A stretch of DNA of 64,000 bases, from the NCBI GenBank assembly GCA_023417475.1, contig JAEZFP010000022.1, positions 1 to 64,000 on the forward strand, read 5' to 3'. Shown here one piece after another: positions 8,931-17,585 of the stretch. How positions within the stretch are numbered: the stretch's first letter is position 1; each line of letters begins with the position of its first letter. This DNA comes from Bacillota bacterium. GTDB lineage: Bacteria; Bacillota; UBA4882; UBA8346. Under the pieces are notes generated by a model. It did not search any database. It was not told the DNA's origin and worked only from the letters and a program-made list of their open reading frames with translations. The translations under genes were made by a program, and so were the position numbers.

Positions 8931-10646
8931 TTAAATTTCCTCCGCTAAAATATCAACAAGTTGTTTCCGGTCATACCGGATTAAGCCCCGGTCCGTGATC
9001 TTCAACAGAGGGCTGACCGGCAACCCCTGGGTGCTAAAGGACATCACCGGGTTATAGTGTTCGTATCCCAATTCCCGCATGGCCGCGGTGACCGCCGCCA
9101 ACTCCCGGCCGATGCTCGGCAGATCCTTCGCGGATAGGATGCCGCCGATCGGTAACTCAATTCCCGCCTTCAGCCGTCCGTCCTCAACCACGAAATAGCC
9201 GCCCTGTCGTTCGATCACGGTATTGATGGCCGGGATGATATCGGTTAAAGACTTCCCTACCGCTAAAATGTTATGGTGGTCATGGGCGTAAGACGCCGCC
9301 ACCGCGCCACGTTTGATGGTCGCGCCGGTGACCAGTCCCAGACCGATATTGTTATTTTTACCGTAACGCTCCAAGACCGCAATCAGACAATAGGGTGTAC
9401 TCTCCCAATCCAACCTGCCGTCCCGCACCGTAATCTCCGCCACCATCTCCTCGGTTGCCGTCGTCCCGTTCTGAACCTTGATGATCCGGCAACGGACCGA
9501 CCCGTCGGGACGGTCGCAGCTTAGGAGTAATTCGTCTTCAGTAACCGGCGCCCGTTGAACGCTGTGATAAAAGTGTTCCGGAAAACGATACGACAGCTCC
9601 GCTGTTTTTGCCGTCGAGCCGGGGGAACTTACCGCCGTTCCCCGCTTGTAGACCGCGTGGATCGTGAATTGTTCCGGATCATTCAAGAAAACCAGATCGG
9701 CGATTTTCCCCGGAGCGATACTGCCCCGGTCATGCAAGTTCATCCGGCGCGCCGGCGTATAGGTGGCGCAATAGATCGCTTGTTCCGCCGGCATCCCCAA
9801 CGTCACCGCTTGCTGGATCAATCGGTCAAGATGCCCGTGGTGAACCAGTTTATCCGCCATGACGTCATCGGTGACCAGAGCGACCTGTTCATATAGTTCA
9901 TTGGTTACGATATAGGCGATGTTCGCTTGATTCAGCGACTTCTCCTGTAACTCGATGAACATTCCGGCCGCCAGTTTCTCCGCCAAAGTCGCTTCGGTCT
10001 GCTGGGTATGGTCCGAAGTGACCCCGGCCGCCAAAACTTTAGCCAACCCGAAACCGGAGACCCGGTTGCAATGCCCTTCGATCGGCAGGTGACCGTATTC
10101 GCTCCGGCAAAACTCAAGGAACTGATGGGTTTTAGTATCCCGTCCATGGATCAGATCATAACAGTTCATCACTTCGCCGAGGCAGATCACCCGGTCTTCC
10201 CGCATCAGCTCGGCCAACTCGCTCAGACCGATCGCCGCGCCGGTGGTCTCGAACTCCGGTGCGGTTGACGGCACCGAGCTGGGAACCCCGTAGAAGATAT
10301 CAACCGCCGCGCCGGCTCCCGCTTTAATCATCTCCCGGACCCCGGCGATCCCAAAAACATTGGCGATCTCATGGGGTTCGGAGACAATGGTGGTGACCCC
10401 GCGCTTAATAACTTCGGCCGCAAAAGCCAACGGCGTAGCCATAGAACTTTCAATATGCATGTGAATATCGAGCAATCCCGGCACGATGAACTTCCCGGCC
10501 GCCGCCACGGTTTTCCGGTAATCAAAATCCAATGACGCCGCATCGCCGACAAATGCGATTATCCCGCCATTCACCACAATATCGGCGGAGAGAAACTTTT
10601 TCTGATAGACGTTAAATACCTGTCCGCCCCGAATCAACAAATCCAT
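8931..10646 (-). CDS. ade: Adenine deaminase
   Basis: Metal-dependent amidohydrolase converting adenine to hypoxanthine and ammonia. Seen: the HMHIESSM metal motif near residue 83, SEPHEIANVFG near residue 108, EGHCNRVSG, TSDHT, and the Ade-specific C-terminal domain with ASYAHDHHNI. The frame extends to a TTG at 10670; the ATG at 10646 is preceded by GGGGCTGAG and begins at the conserved MDLLIRGG, so I use it (571 aa). It follows the ABC importer genes after a hairpin at 10680-10709 and is directly followed by the nucleoside phosphorylase gene. The context implies salvage of imported or released adenine, feeding hypoxanthine to purine metabolism. Confidence 0.93.
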   Translation of the reverse strand: MDLLIRGGQVFNVYQKKFLSADIVVNGGIIAFVGDAASLDFDYRKTVAAAGKFIVPGLLDIHMHIESSMATPLAFAAEVIKRGVTTIVSEPHEIANVFGIAGVREMIKAGAGAAVDIFYGVPSSVPSTAPEFETTGAAIGLSELAELMREDRVICLGEVMNCYDLIHGRDTKTHQFLEFCRSEYGHLPIEGHCNRVSGFGLAKVLAAGVTSDHTQQTEATLAEKLAAGMFIELQEKSLNQANIAYIVTNELYEQVALVTDDVMADKLVHHGHLDRLIQQAVTLGMPAEQAIYCATYTPARRMNLHDRGSIAPGKIADLVFLNDPEQFTIHAVYKRGTAVSSPGSTAKTAELSYRFPEHFYHSVQRAPVTEDELLLSCDRPDGSVRCRIIKVQNGTTATEEMVAEITVRDGRLDWESTPYCLIAVLERYGKNNNIGLGLVTGATIKRGAVAASYAHDHHNILAVGKSLTDIIPAINTVIERQGGYFVVEDGRLKAGIELPIGGILSAKDLPSIGRELAAVTAAMRELGYEHYNPVMSFSTQGLPVSPLLKITDRGLIRYDRKQLVDILAEEI

Positions 10647-10679
10647 CTCAGTCAAGTCGCTCAGCCCCAATCGTTAAAA

Positions 10680-10709
10680 GAAGAGTATCCGATTGGCAGG
10701 ATACTCTTC
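10680..10709 (-). terminator. Intercistronic hairpin, possible attenuator
   Basis: GAAGAGTATCC at 10680-10690 is perfectly inverted at 10699-10709. On the minus strand it is followed by TTTTAACG, a short T-run. It lies between the binding-protein gene and ade and could reduce read-through into ade, or protect the upstream message from 3' decay. Confidence 0.6.
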
Positions 10710-10737
10710 ACGCATTTCGCTACAGAAAACTGAAAGC

Positions 10738-11778
10738 TTAATTGGAGACCTGCTCGTTCCATTGGCCGAGCCATTTGGGCATCACGCCGTTGATATAGTT
10801 GAAATCCAACGTTTTCATCTTCTTGAACACCTTATCGCCATAAGTCAACCCAACCGCCTGTTCCTCGGTCAACACGACTTTCTTATTGACCGGCGAATCC
10901 AACTTGTCAAGGGCGTTGGCCTTTTGAACCTGCTCGCTTAACCACCAGTCGATAAACTTATACGCCAAATCGATGTTTTTGGATCCTTTTACAATATTGA
11001 TGGTGTTCCGGTTGGCGATGGAACCCTCTTTGGGATCGACAAAAACCGCGCTCGGAATGGCCTCTTTAATCTTCGGAAATGCGAAGTCCAAACCGACGCC
11101 GACCACCACTTCCCGCTGGATAAACAGATTGTTCAGATCCGACGATTTGCTGTAAATCTTCACAACGTTTGGCTTCAACCCCACCAACTGTTGGAAGATC
11201 TTCGAATCTTGCTGGCCGATAACCGTTCCGGCTTTGACTGCGGCGCCGGAAACGATGGCCGGACCGGAAGTGATGGTCAAATCAGGAATGGTGATTTTTT
11301 GTTTCAGATCGGCCCGCCAAAGGTCGGCCCAGGATTTGATCGGCTTGGTAATGACTTTGGTGTCATACATGATGCCGGTCCGGTTCATGGTGTAAGCCGG
11401 GCCGTAACCATCTTTCACCGGCTGTCTGGCAACCTCGTAAATGTTTTTCAGGTTGGAAACCTTTTTGGCGTCGAACTTCTCGAACACACCGGCTTTGGCG
11501 CCGTCCATCGCGAACGACTCGGCCAGACAGATCACATCCACCGGGCTGTTCTTCATCATTTTCAGCTTGTTCAAGCGCTCGCCGTTGTTACCGACTTCCA
11601 ACACGATCTTGACATTGTTGGCTTTTTCAAACGGGGTAAAAACATTCTTACGGAACTGATCCTCGTTGTAACCCCACGTCGAGACGACCAACGTCCGGGG
11701 TTCGTTGGCGGCGAAACCGACGCCCATTGCCAGACTCAGCGTCAGCAAAAGTAGGAATAACCGGGTAACTTTTTTCAC
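10738..11778 (-). CDS. ABC importer, periplasmic binding protein (PotD/POPT type)
   Basis: Extracytoplasmic solute-binding protein with a signal peptide at residues 1-25 (KK, then a Leu-rich core, cut near GFAAN). The rest, starting TLVVSTWGYNEDQF, matches the type of binding proteins used by polyamine/opine/phosphonate/thiamine importers (SBP_bac_6/8). The start is taken at GTG 11778, 7 bases after AGAGGTG; a TTG at 11784 is too close to that site. It is the last transporter gene before ade and udp. By context the ligand may be a purine base or nucleoside rather than a polyamine; the sequence alone does not show it. Confidence 0.85.
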   Translation of the reverse strand: MKKVTRLFLLLLTLSLAMGVGFAANEPRTLVVSTWGYNEDQFRKNVFTPFEKANNVKIVLEVGNNGERLNKLKMMKNSPVDVICLAESFAMDGAKAGVFEKFDAKKVSNLKNIYEVARQPVKDGYGPAYTMNRTGIMYDTKVITKPIKSWADLWRADLKQKITIPDLTITSGPAIVSGAAVKAGTVIGQQDSKIFQQLVGLKPNVVKIYSKSSDLNNLFIQREVVVGVGLDFAFPKIKEAIPSAVFVDPKEGSIANRNTINIVKGSKNIDLAYKFIDWWLSEQVQKANALDKLDSPVNKKVVLTEEQAVGLTYGDKVFKKMKTLDFNYINGVMPKWLGQWNEQVSN

Positions 11779-11792
11779 TCTCAAACACCTCT

Positions 11793-12851
11793 TTAGACTA
11801 AAATTAATTTTTCTTTGGGGAGATATAAAAGCACAGTGTCGCCTTGCCGGAGCTCATGCGCCGCGTCACCGTTAACCACCAACGGGCCTAACTTGGTATT
11901 GACGATATATTGATACTCTTTGCCTAAAAACGTACTGATCCCGACGGTCCCTTCAATCTGGTTATTGGCCGCGGCGTCTCCGGAGGTCACAATCCGGATT
12001 TCATCGGGGCGAATCGCGCCTTTACCCGACGGGATACCCAAACAAACTTGGTTTCCTTGGACTTCAAAACCGTGTCCGGTCGTTGCGACATAAAATCCAT
12101 GATCGCCTTGGCCGGATTGGCGTTTCAGTTCGATAAAGTTTTCAAACCCGACAAACCGCGCCACAAACTCCGTGGCCGGGGTCTTGTAAATTTGCTGCGG
12201 CCGGTCGAGTTGTTCGATAACTCCCTGATTCATGATCGCCACCTTGTCGGAGATGGAGAAACACTCTTCCTGGTCATGGGTGACATAAACCGAAGTGATT
12301 TTCAGCTCTTGCTGAATTCGTTTAATCTCCACCCGCATCTTCACTCGGAGTTTGGCATCGAGGTTACTCAATGGTTCGTCGAAGAGCAACAAGTCGGGTT
12401 TGATCACCAACGCCCGGGCCAAAGCGACCCGCTGCCGTTGCCCGCCGGAAAGCTCCTTGGGAAAACGTTTGGCGTATTCTTTGAGATCGACGATCTCCAA
12501 AATCTCCGCCACCCGGCGATCGGCTTCGGCCTTGGCGATTTTGCGCAACTTTAAGCCAAACGCCACATTATCGGCCACATTCAAATGGGGAAACAACGCG
12601 TAGTTTTGAAAAACGAAACCAAAATTCCGTTTGTGGACCGGGGTATGGGTATAGTCCTTGCCGTCGAAATAAAATATCCCTTCCTTGGCCTGGATAAACC
12701 CGGCGATCGTCCGCAAGGTGGTGGTTTTGCCGCAACCGCTGGGACCAAGGAGCGATACCAATTGGCCCTGTTCGATCTCGAGATTCAACTTTTCTAAAAC
12801 AACTTGCTTGCCATAGGCGACTTTGATATCTTTTAATGTAAGTAGACTCAT
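11793..12851 (-). CDS. ABC importer ATPase (PotA type)
   Basis: Nucleotide-binding subunit of the importer encoded by the neighbouring genes. Seen: Walker A GPSGCGKTT at about 36-44, Q-loop, signature LSGGQRQRVALARAL near 134, Walker B LLLFDEPLSNLD, H-loop YVTHDQEE, and a C-terminal TOBE-like domain from about residue 270 (RPDEIRIV). Length 352 aa is normal for PotA-type ATPases. Preceded by GGGAGG 7 bases before ATG. A 57-base gap separates it from the upstream permease gene. Confidence 0.93.
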   Translation of the reverse strand: MSLLTLKDIKVAYGKQVVLEKLNLEIEQGQLVSLLGPSGCGKTTTLRTIAGFIQAKEGIFYFDGKDYTHTPVHKRNFGFVFQNYALFPHLNVADNVAFGLKLRKIAKAEADRRVAEILEIVDLKEYAKRFPKELSGGQRQRVALARALVIKPDLLLFDEPLSNLDAKLRVKMRVEIKRIQQELKITSVYVTHDQEECFSISDKVAIMNQGVIEQLDRPQQIYKTPATEFVARFVGFENFIELKRQSGQGDHGFYVATTGHGFEVQGNQVCLGIPSGKGAIRPDEIRIVTSGDAAANNQIEGTVGISTFLGKEYQYIVNTKLGPLVVNGDAAHELRQGDTVLLYLPKEKLILV

Positions 12852-12908
12852 TGATTAGCCTCCCAAAATCAAATCAACCCGCGCTACGAAGGATGTTGGC
12901 CGAATTGA

Positions 12909-13688
12909 TTACTTGACCACAATCCCCAATCCCAGGGTTTTCTCCACCACCAGCATCAACGCGGCGGTCATCGCCATCAACAGTACCGACAACGCCGCAA
13001 TGGTCGGATCGTAATAATACTCGACGTAACTCATCATCTGAATCGGCAGGGTGCTTACGCCCGGACCGGTCAGAAAGACCGAGATGGGCACATTGTTGAA
13101 CGAATTGATAAATGCCAAAATAAAGGCGGCAATCACTCCGGAAGTAATATTGGGAATCACCACCGCGAAGAACGCCCGGACCGGACTAGCGCCAAGCGAG
13201 ACGGCGCACTCCTCGATCGAATAGTCCAGGTTGTCAAGACTTGCCGACATTACGCGGATGATATACGGCAGGATGACAATGGTATGACCGATCAAAAGAC
13301 TGGGATACACCGGCAGCCCGATCTGGATGATTAGCAGTTTTAACAGCGCAAACCCAAAGACGATCCCCGGCACGATCACCGGAGACATAAATAACGATTT
13401 TAACGTGGTTTTCCCGGCGAAATGATAACGGCTCAACACATACGCCGCCGGCATACCCACGATAAACGCCAGCAACGTTCCGAGCGCCGCAAGCTCCAGG
13501 CTGATTTTGAAAGTTTTCATAAACATTTCGACCTGAAAAATATTGGCGACCCAATGGAACGAAAACCCGCTGGGCGGAAATTTCAAATAGCTGTCTTTCC
13601 CAAAACCGGTAATGGTGATAATCACCAAGGGGAATAACAAAAACACATAGACAATGGATGTAAATACCGCCAGCCACCGATTTTTCAT
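12909..13688 (-). CDS. ABC importer permease (PotC type)
   Basis: Inner-membrane permease with about six membrane segments in 259 aa. The EAA loop is seen as EECAVSLGASPVRAFFAVVIP near residue 170, the contact site for the ATPase. Its ATG overlaps the upstream permease stop by one base (TGATG), so it is translationally coupled. It pairs with the PotB-type permease. Confidence 0.92.
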   Translation of the reverse strand: MKNRWLAVFTSIVYVFLLFPLVIITITGFGKDSYLKFPPSGFSFHWVANIFQVEMFMKTFKISLELAALGTLLAFIVGMPAAYVLSRYHFAGKTTLKSLFMSPVIVPGIVFGFALLKLLIIQIGLPVYPSLLIGHTIVILPYIIRVMSASLDNLDYSIEECAVSLGASPVRAFFAVVIPNITSGVIAAFILAFINSFNNVPISVFLTGPGVSTLPIQMMSYVEYYYDPTIAALSVLLMAMTAALMLVVEKTLGLGIVVK

Positions 13689-14524
13689 CAGACTCCACCT
13701 TTCCCTTGCAGCCGGAGGGTCAATTGATTGATGATGCCGCTAATCGCGATGGTCGTGACAATCATGATGGTCGCGATCACCGCCGCGCCGTTCCAGTCCG
13801 ACAGCGTCATCGCGTTTTGATAGATCAACGTAGCCAATACTTTGGACTTATTTCCGCCCAATAGCTGCGGAGTGGTATAAGCGGTAAAACTTCCGGTGAA
13901 AACCAAAATGCAACCGACGATCAAACCGGGAACGCTCAATGGGAAGACCACTTTCAGAAACGATTTGATCTTCGAGGCGCCCAGACTTTCAGCCGCTTCC
14001 ACCAGATGGTGGTCAATGTTCTCCATCACCCCGATGAGCGACATGATCATTAGGGGTAAAAAGAGATTAACCAGTCCGATGACGATCGCAAACTCGTTAT
14101 AGAGCAATTTAAGCGGTTCTTCAATCAACTTCAAGGCCATCAGCGTATTGTTGACGATCCCGAATTTACCCAACACCACGATCCAACTGAAGCTGCGCAC
14201 CACCGGACTGGTCAGCAACGGAAAAACCGCTAAAATGGTGTAGATCCCCTTCCGGTTGGGGCCGGTTTTGGAGATATAGTAGGCGGTGGGGAAACCCAGC
14301 ACCACTGAAATCGCGGTGGCGATCAATGACAAGTTTAAGGTCCGCCAGTAGATTTTGAGATAATAAGCGTCAGTGAAAAAATTGATGTAATTGGCGAACG
14401 TCCAACCTTTTCCGGTTTCCTGCAACGTTGGAATCACCGTCGTGAATAACGGCAGGATCAAAAATAAGGCGATGATCATCAGCCCCGGAATTAATAACAA
14501 AAAGTGCCCAAATTTAAACTTCAT
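13688..14524 (-). CDS. ABC importer permease (PotB type)
   Basis: Second inner-membrane permease, 278 aa, about six membrane segments starting at FLLLIPGLMIIALFL. The EAA loop reads VEAAESLGASKIKSFLKVVFP. The open frame extends upstream into the regulator gene, but the ATG at 14524 overlaps the regulator stop as ATGA, has GAAAGAAGGA just before it, and begins the normal N terminus, so it is the start. Confidence 0.92.
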   Translation of the reverse strand: MKFKFGHFLLLIPGLMIIALFLILPLFTTVIPTLQETGKGWTFANYINFFTDAYYLKIYWRTLNLSLIATAISVVLGFPTAYYISKTGPNRKGIYTILAVFPLLTSPVVRSFSWIVVLGKFGIVNNTLMALKLIEEPLKLLYNEFAIVIGLVNLFLPLMIMSLIGVMENIDHHLVEAAESLGASKIKSFLKVVFPLSVPGLIVGCILVFTGSFTAYTTPQLLGGNKSKVLATLIYQNAMTLSDWNGAAVIATIMIVTTIAISGIINQLTLRLQGKGGV

Positions 14525-15546
14525 GACCGTCCTTCTTTCCGTTGGCAGCGCTGGGCGATGGGGGCGCAACTTTCCCGGATTACCAGTTTCGGGAAGAGCG
14601 TCACGGCTTCGGTCGGATATTCCTCTTGCTTGATCTGGCGGAGGATCAGGCTGATCACCCGTTCGCTCATCTGTTCCATCGGATATTCGACCGTCGTCAA
14701 CGCCGGATCGATATTCACCGCCAATTCAATATTGTCAAATCCGATTACCGAAATATTCTCGGCAACCCGGAACCCGAACTTGTGCAATTGTTGTACCGCT
14801 CCGATCGCCATCAAATCATTGGCCGCAAGCACTGCGGTGATCTCCGGGTGCTCCTTGAGCAATCGCCCCATACATTCAAAACCGCTTTGCAGCGTATAAT
14901 CGCCATAACTGATATAGCGCCCGGCAACCGGTATTCCATATTCCTGCAACGCCCGGAGGTATCCTTCCTTCCGGCGTACGGAGATCTCCATATTAACGGC
15001 CCCGCCGATATAGGCGATTCGCTCGTGACCGAGTTTGATCAGATATTCGGTGGCGATAAAAGCGCCATAATTGTTATTGATGGTCACCGAGTTAATCTTG
15101 GCGTTTTTACTTTCCCGGTCCAACACCACCATCGGAAGGTTCCGGCGTTGGGCCGCCTGAATAACCTCCATACTGCGGTGGGATGAAGCGTAGATTAGAC
15201 CGTCCACCCGGTTACCCAGCCGTTCAAATAGACTGTCATCGGTTTGATTGGCCGTTCCCTCAACGTTACACAATAAAATGTCATATCCAAAAGCATTCGC
15301 CGCATGGTTCAAATAGCGCGCCATCTTCCCAAAAAAAGGATTTTCAATGTTGGGAACGATCAACCCGATGGTCCGGCTGCCGGAAAACCCTTCGCTCCGT
15401 TCCAACGGTTTATAGTTCAACGCTTTGATGGCTTCCAGAATCTTGGCGCGGGTCGCTTGTTTGACATACCCGGTATTGTTGATCACCCGCGAAACAGTGG
15501 TTATGGACGAATTGGCTAATTGCGCAACATCTTTAATGTTAGCCAT
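14521..15546 (-). CDS. LacI/GalR-family regulator of the purine/nucleoside operon
   Basis: DNA-binding repressor. Residues 1-50 hold the LacI helix-turn-helix and hinge (MANIKDVAQLANSSITTVSRV), followed by a periplasmic-binding-protein-like effector domain (SRTIGLIVPNIENPFFG and ADGLI-type segments). It is the first gene of its operon and overlaps the first permease gene by 4 bases. GGAGG lies 6 bases before the ATG. Two similar palindromes at 15559-15574 and 15625-15640 lie directly upstream and are the likely operators, so autoregulation plus control of the whole importer-salvage operon is expected. The effector would be the transported compound or a breakdown product. Confidence 0.93.
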   Translation of the reverse strand: MANIKDVAQLANSSITTVSRVINNTGYVKQATRAKILEAIKALNYKPLERSEGFSGSRTIGLIVPNIENPFFGKMARYLNHAANAFGYDILLCNVEGTANQTDDSLFERLGNRVDGLIYASSHRSMEVIQAAQRRNLPMVVLDRESKNAKINSVTINNNYGAFIATEYLIKLGHERIAYIGGAVNMEISVRRKEGYLRALQEYGIPVAGRYISYGDYTLQSGFECMGRLLKEHPEITAVLAANDLMAIGAVQQLHKFGFRVAENISVIGFDNIELAVNIDPALTTVEYPMEQMSERVISLILRQIKQEEYPTEAVTLFPKLVIRESCAPIAQRCQRKEGRS

Positions 15547-15558
15547 GAATCCTCCGTT

Positions 15559-15574
15559 ATGAAAGGATTTTCAT
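15559..15574 (-). promoter_or_regulatory. LacI-type operator 1
   Basis: ATGAAAGGATTTTCAT, a palindrome with one arm mismatch, lies just before the ribosome binding site of the LacI-type gene. It is nearly identical to the palindrome 66 bp away (centre to centre). Confidence 0.75.
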
Positions 15575-15624
15575 ATTCCATCTGCAGTTTTTACAATGTA
15601 AAATTTTCTCTTGAAATGTTATTT

Positions 15625-15640
15625 ATGAAAACATTTTCAT
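15625..15640 (-). promoter_or_regulatory. LacI-type operator 2
   Basis: ATGAAAACATTTTCAT, a palindrome with half-site TGAAAA, shares 14 of 16 bases with operator 1. Two such sites could be bridged by one tetramer with DNA looping, or each bind a dimer. Confidence 0.75.
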
Positions 15641-15708
15641 ATTTTTCGACAGGTATCAATCAATTCCTTTTCCGTTTACAATTTGTTGATTTATAAAATA
15701 AAAAATAT

Positions 15709-15736
15709 AATCCCACCCTCATTTGAGCGTGGGATT
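15709..15736 (-). terminator. Intrinsic terminator after HAD gene
   Basis: AATCCCAC (15709-15716) pairs with GTGGGATT (15729-15736), with an inner CTC/GAG pair. On the minus strand it is followed by ATATTTTTTATTTT. It ends the phosphatase gene and separates it from the LacI-type operon. Confidence 0.85.
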
Positions 15737-15760
15737 GGTTCAAACTATTTTTCGAGGGAC

Positions 15761-16597
15761 TTAGCCGACCGCTAATTGCGGATTCCCCTCATGCAGCCAG
15801 GTCTCGATCAACTGCACCACTTCGGCAACGGCGTCGGCGTCATGATAGCCGCAGCAAAATTTGGCGGCTTGTTTGACCTCCGGATGCGCGTTGGCCACGG
15901 CGATCCCCAGATCGGCCATGGCGATCATTTCAAGATCGTTTTGGTTATCGCCCATCGCCACCGTCTTCCGGGACGTCCCGCCAACCAACTTGGTCAGTTC
16001 TTGCAAGGCTTGACCTTTGGAGACGCCGAGCGGCAACAGTTCCAAATAATAACGCTCCGAATAGACCATCCTGAAGGACTGCGGTTGGTGTTTCAGAAAC
16101 GTCTCGGCCCCTGCCAACTGCTCCGGTTCCCCAATCAACAATACTTTGACCCAAGGCAACGCAACCTGTTCAATCGCGAACGTCTCCACCGGCCAACCGA
16201 GCAGTTCCCGCTCATTGACAGTTCTTGAATTGTGCTGGACAAAGCAAGTTGCACCGCTTTGATATATCTGAATCCCGATCTCCCGACAATGAATCATCAA
16301 TTCTTTGACCACTTGTTGCGTCTCATTCGGCAAGCCAACTGTCATTAGGTTGGTTTGGGTCGCGAAATCATAGATGACCGCCCCGTTATAAAGAATCGCC
16401 GGCGCGTTCAGCGGCAGCACCGACCGGTATTGACCGGCGGAATGCTCATTCCGTCCGGTGGCGATGGCGAATACTCCGCCGTTTGCCACAAAATATTCCA
16501 ATGCCGCCTGGTTCTTCGGGCTGACGCGTGATTGTTTGTCAAGCAATGTGCCGTCAAGATCCGAAACCAACATAATATTACTGAAACGTCCCGTCAT
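15761..16597 (-). CDS. HAD-superfamily phosphatase, Cof type
   Basis: Cytoplasmic haloacid-dehalogenase-like hydrolase of the Cof/YidA subfamily, likely dephosphorylating sugar phosphates or nucleotides. Seen: motif I SDLDGTLLD at about 12-20 with the nucleophile and acid Asp, motif II in FAIATGRN, motif III Lys in GVSKGQAL, and motif IV MGDNQNDLEM near residue 210. The C2-type cap lies between. AAGGAG is 7 bases before ATG. A strong terminator-like hairpin sits 114 bases upstream on the same strand (16711-16744). It either ends the transcript of the Lrp-type gene or regulates this gene as a leader. Confidence 0.9.
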   Translation of the reverse strand: MTGRFSNIMLVSDLDGTLLDKQSRVSPKNQAALEYFVANGGVFAIATGRNEHSAGQYRSVLPLNAPAILYNGAVIYDFATQTNLMTVGLPNETQQVVKELMIHCREIGIQIYQSGATCFVQHNSRTVNERELLGWPVETFAIEQVALPWVKVLLIGEPEQLAGAETFLKHQPQSFRMVYSERYYLELLPLGVSKGQALQELTKLVGGTSRKTVAMGDNQNDLEMIAMADLGIAVANAHPEVKQAAKFCCGYHDADAVAEVVQLIETWLHEGNPQLAVG

Positions 16598-16710
16598 TGC
16601 GAAGCTCCTTTTGTTATCCTATCAATAGAGTTGGCTAAACATTTTTATTATACCGGGTTTTCGGCAAACTTCCTAGTCAATCTGTCCAGCTTTAAGCGAT
16701 TATTAAAAAA

Positions 16711-16744
16711 CGAACCGTCCGTTGCCTAAACAACGGACGGTTCG
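16711..16744 (-). terminator. Strong intrinsic terminator
   Basis: A perfect 14-bp inverted repeat (16711-16724 with 16731-16744, 6-base loop). On the minus strand the stem is followed by TTTTTTAATAA. No gene ends close upstream; the Lrp-type gene stops 290 bases away, so the terminated RNA would carry a long untranslated tail or be a separate small RNA. Confidence 0.85.
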
Positions 16745-17034
16745 CATATTCCCGCCTGGTTAAACCAGAAAAACGGTGATAACGTAAGTTCTTGCCGTTT
16801 CGGATGCTTCAAAGCCTAGTCGTATTCCGCATCTCCTGACATCGCGTAACAAGCGGCGTCGACTACCTGGATGACTTCAAAGCTCCTGTCGTTCACTTTA
16901 AACGACTGCCGGAACAACTGACCCTACGATAAAAAGGGAGGGAAGTTTAAGAATGAAAAGTTTTCTCTCGTTGAAAGGATCATAACAAAGGGATGTGGAT
17001 GGAATATCAAGAAGTTGTGGAGATTTGGTGGAGA
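16745..17034. repeat. Gene-free structured stretch with dispersed-repeat similarity
   Basis: No supported gene. It carries two copies of CTTCAAAGC (16807-16820 region and again near 16876). The 13-mer TTCAAAGCCTAGT (16808-16820) recurs exactly at 38170-38182. Here TTCAAAGC, a 12-base gap and CTTTAAA occur in order, and the same order and gap occur at 38170 onward. GTCGTT/AACGAC can fold around CACTTTA. The same stretch has short open frames on both strands that read protein-like but have stops and no ribosome binding sites. A degenerate mobile or intergenic repeat is the best reading; a regulatory RNA is possible. Confidence 0.45.
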
Positions 17035-17448
17035 TTATTTTAACGTCCCGATGGACAGATTGACCCGGTAGTTACCATACTGCAACAAACGGTCCAAAAA
17101 GTCGTTCAACTCATCATTGGATGCGACGACGACCTTGAGCAGATAACACCCTTCCCCACTGATGCGGTCGGCGGCGACAATTCCGTCTTGTGCCGTGATG
17201 AATCGGTGAAACGAACTATGATCGGTGGTTTTCATAAAGACCGTCACATAGGCAATGACGGTTTTCGACAACTTTTGCTGATCCAGGGCCACCGTATAAT
17301 GTTTGATCACTCCCAACGCTTCCAGACGGTGAATCCGGTTGGCTACGGCTTGGCCGGTCAAATGGACCCGCTCGCCGATTTCCCGCCATTGCAACCGGGC
17401 GTTTTTAGTCAGCACCGCGATGATTTGCAGATCGGTCTGGTCAAGCAT
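17035..17448 (-). CDS. Lrp/AsnC-family transcriptional regulator
   Basis: Feast/famine-type DNA-binding protein, 137 aa. Seen: N-terminal MLDQTDLQIIAVLTKNARLQWREIG with the AsnC-type helix-turn-helix, then the RAM domain (ISGEGCYLLKVVV) that binds amino acids and oligomerises. An ATG 42 bases upstream is in frame, but GAAAGGA lies before the ATG at 17448, where family members begin. Divergent from the UlaG-like gene (about 137 bases between starts), so it may control that gene and itself. Confidence 0.9.
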   Translation of the reverse strand: MLDQTDLQIIAVLTKNARLQWREIGERVHLTGQAVANRIHRLEALGVIKHYTVALDQQKLSKTVIAYVTVFMKTTDHSSFHRFITAQDGIVAADRISGEGCYLLKVVVASNDELNDFLDRLLQYGNYRVNLSIGTLK

Positions 17449-17585
17449 GAACGACGTTTTCCTTTCACCGTGAATGCGGTTTCCCGCCAAAACTTGCGCG
17501 GCCCGCTCTCAATCTCCGCTATAATTAAGTTATCCGATTCACGGATTCTGTTTTCAGTATATCAGATTTGCAGGAGGAATAGATC

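Noticed and set aside
16819..16920. Short minus-strand frame of about 33 residues reading protein-like
   Set aside because: No ribosome binding site, stops on both sides, and overlap with a dispersed repeat; a decayed repeat is more likely.
16953..16985. Ten-residue open frame with GGGAGGG upstream, possible leader peptide
   Set aside because: No attenuator or gene follows on the plus strand; the next gene (Lrp-type) is on the other strand.
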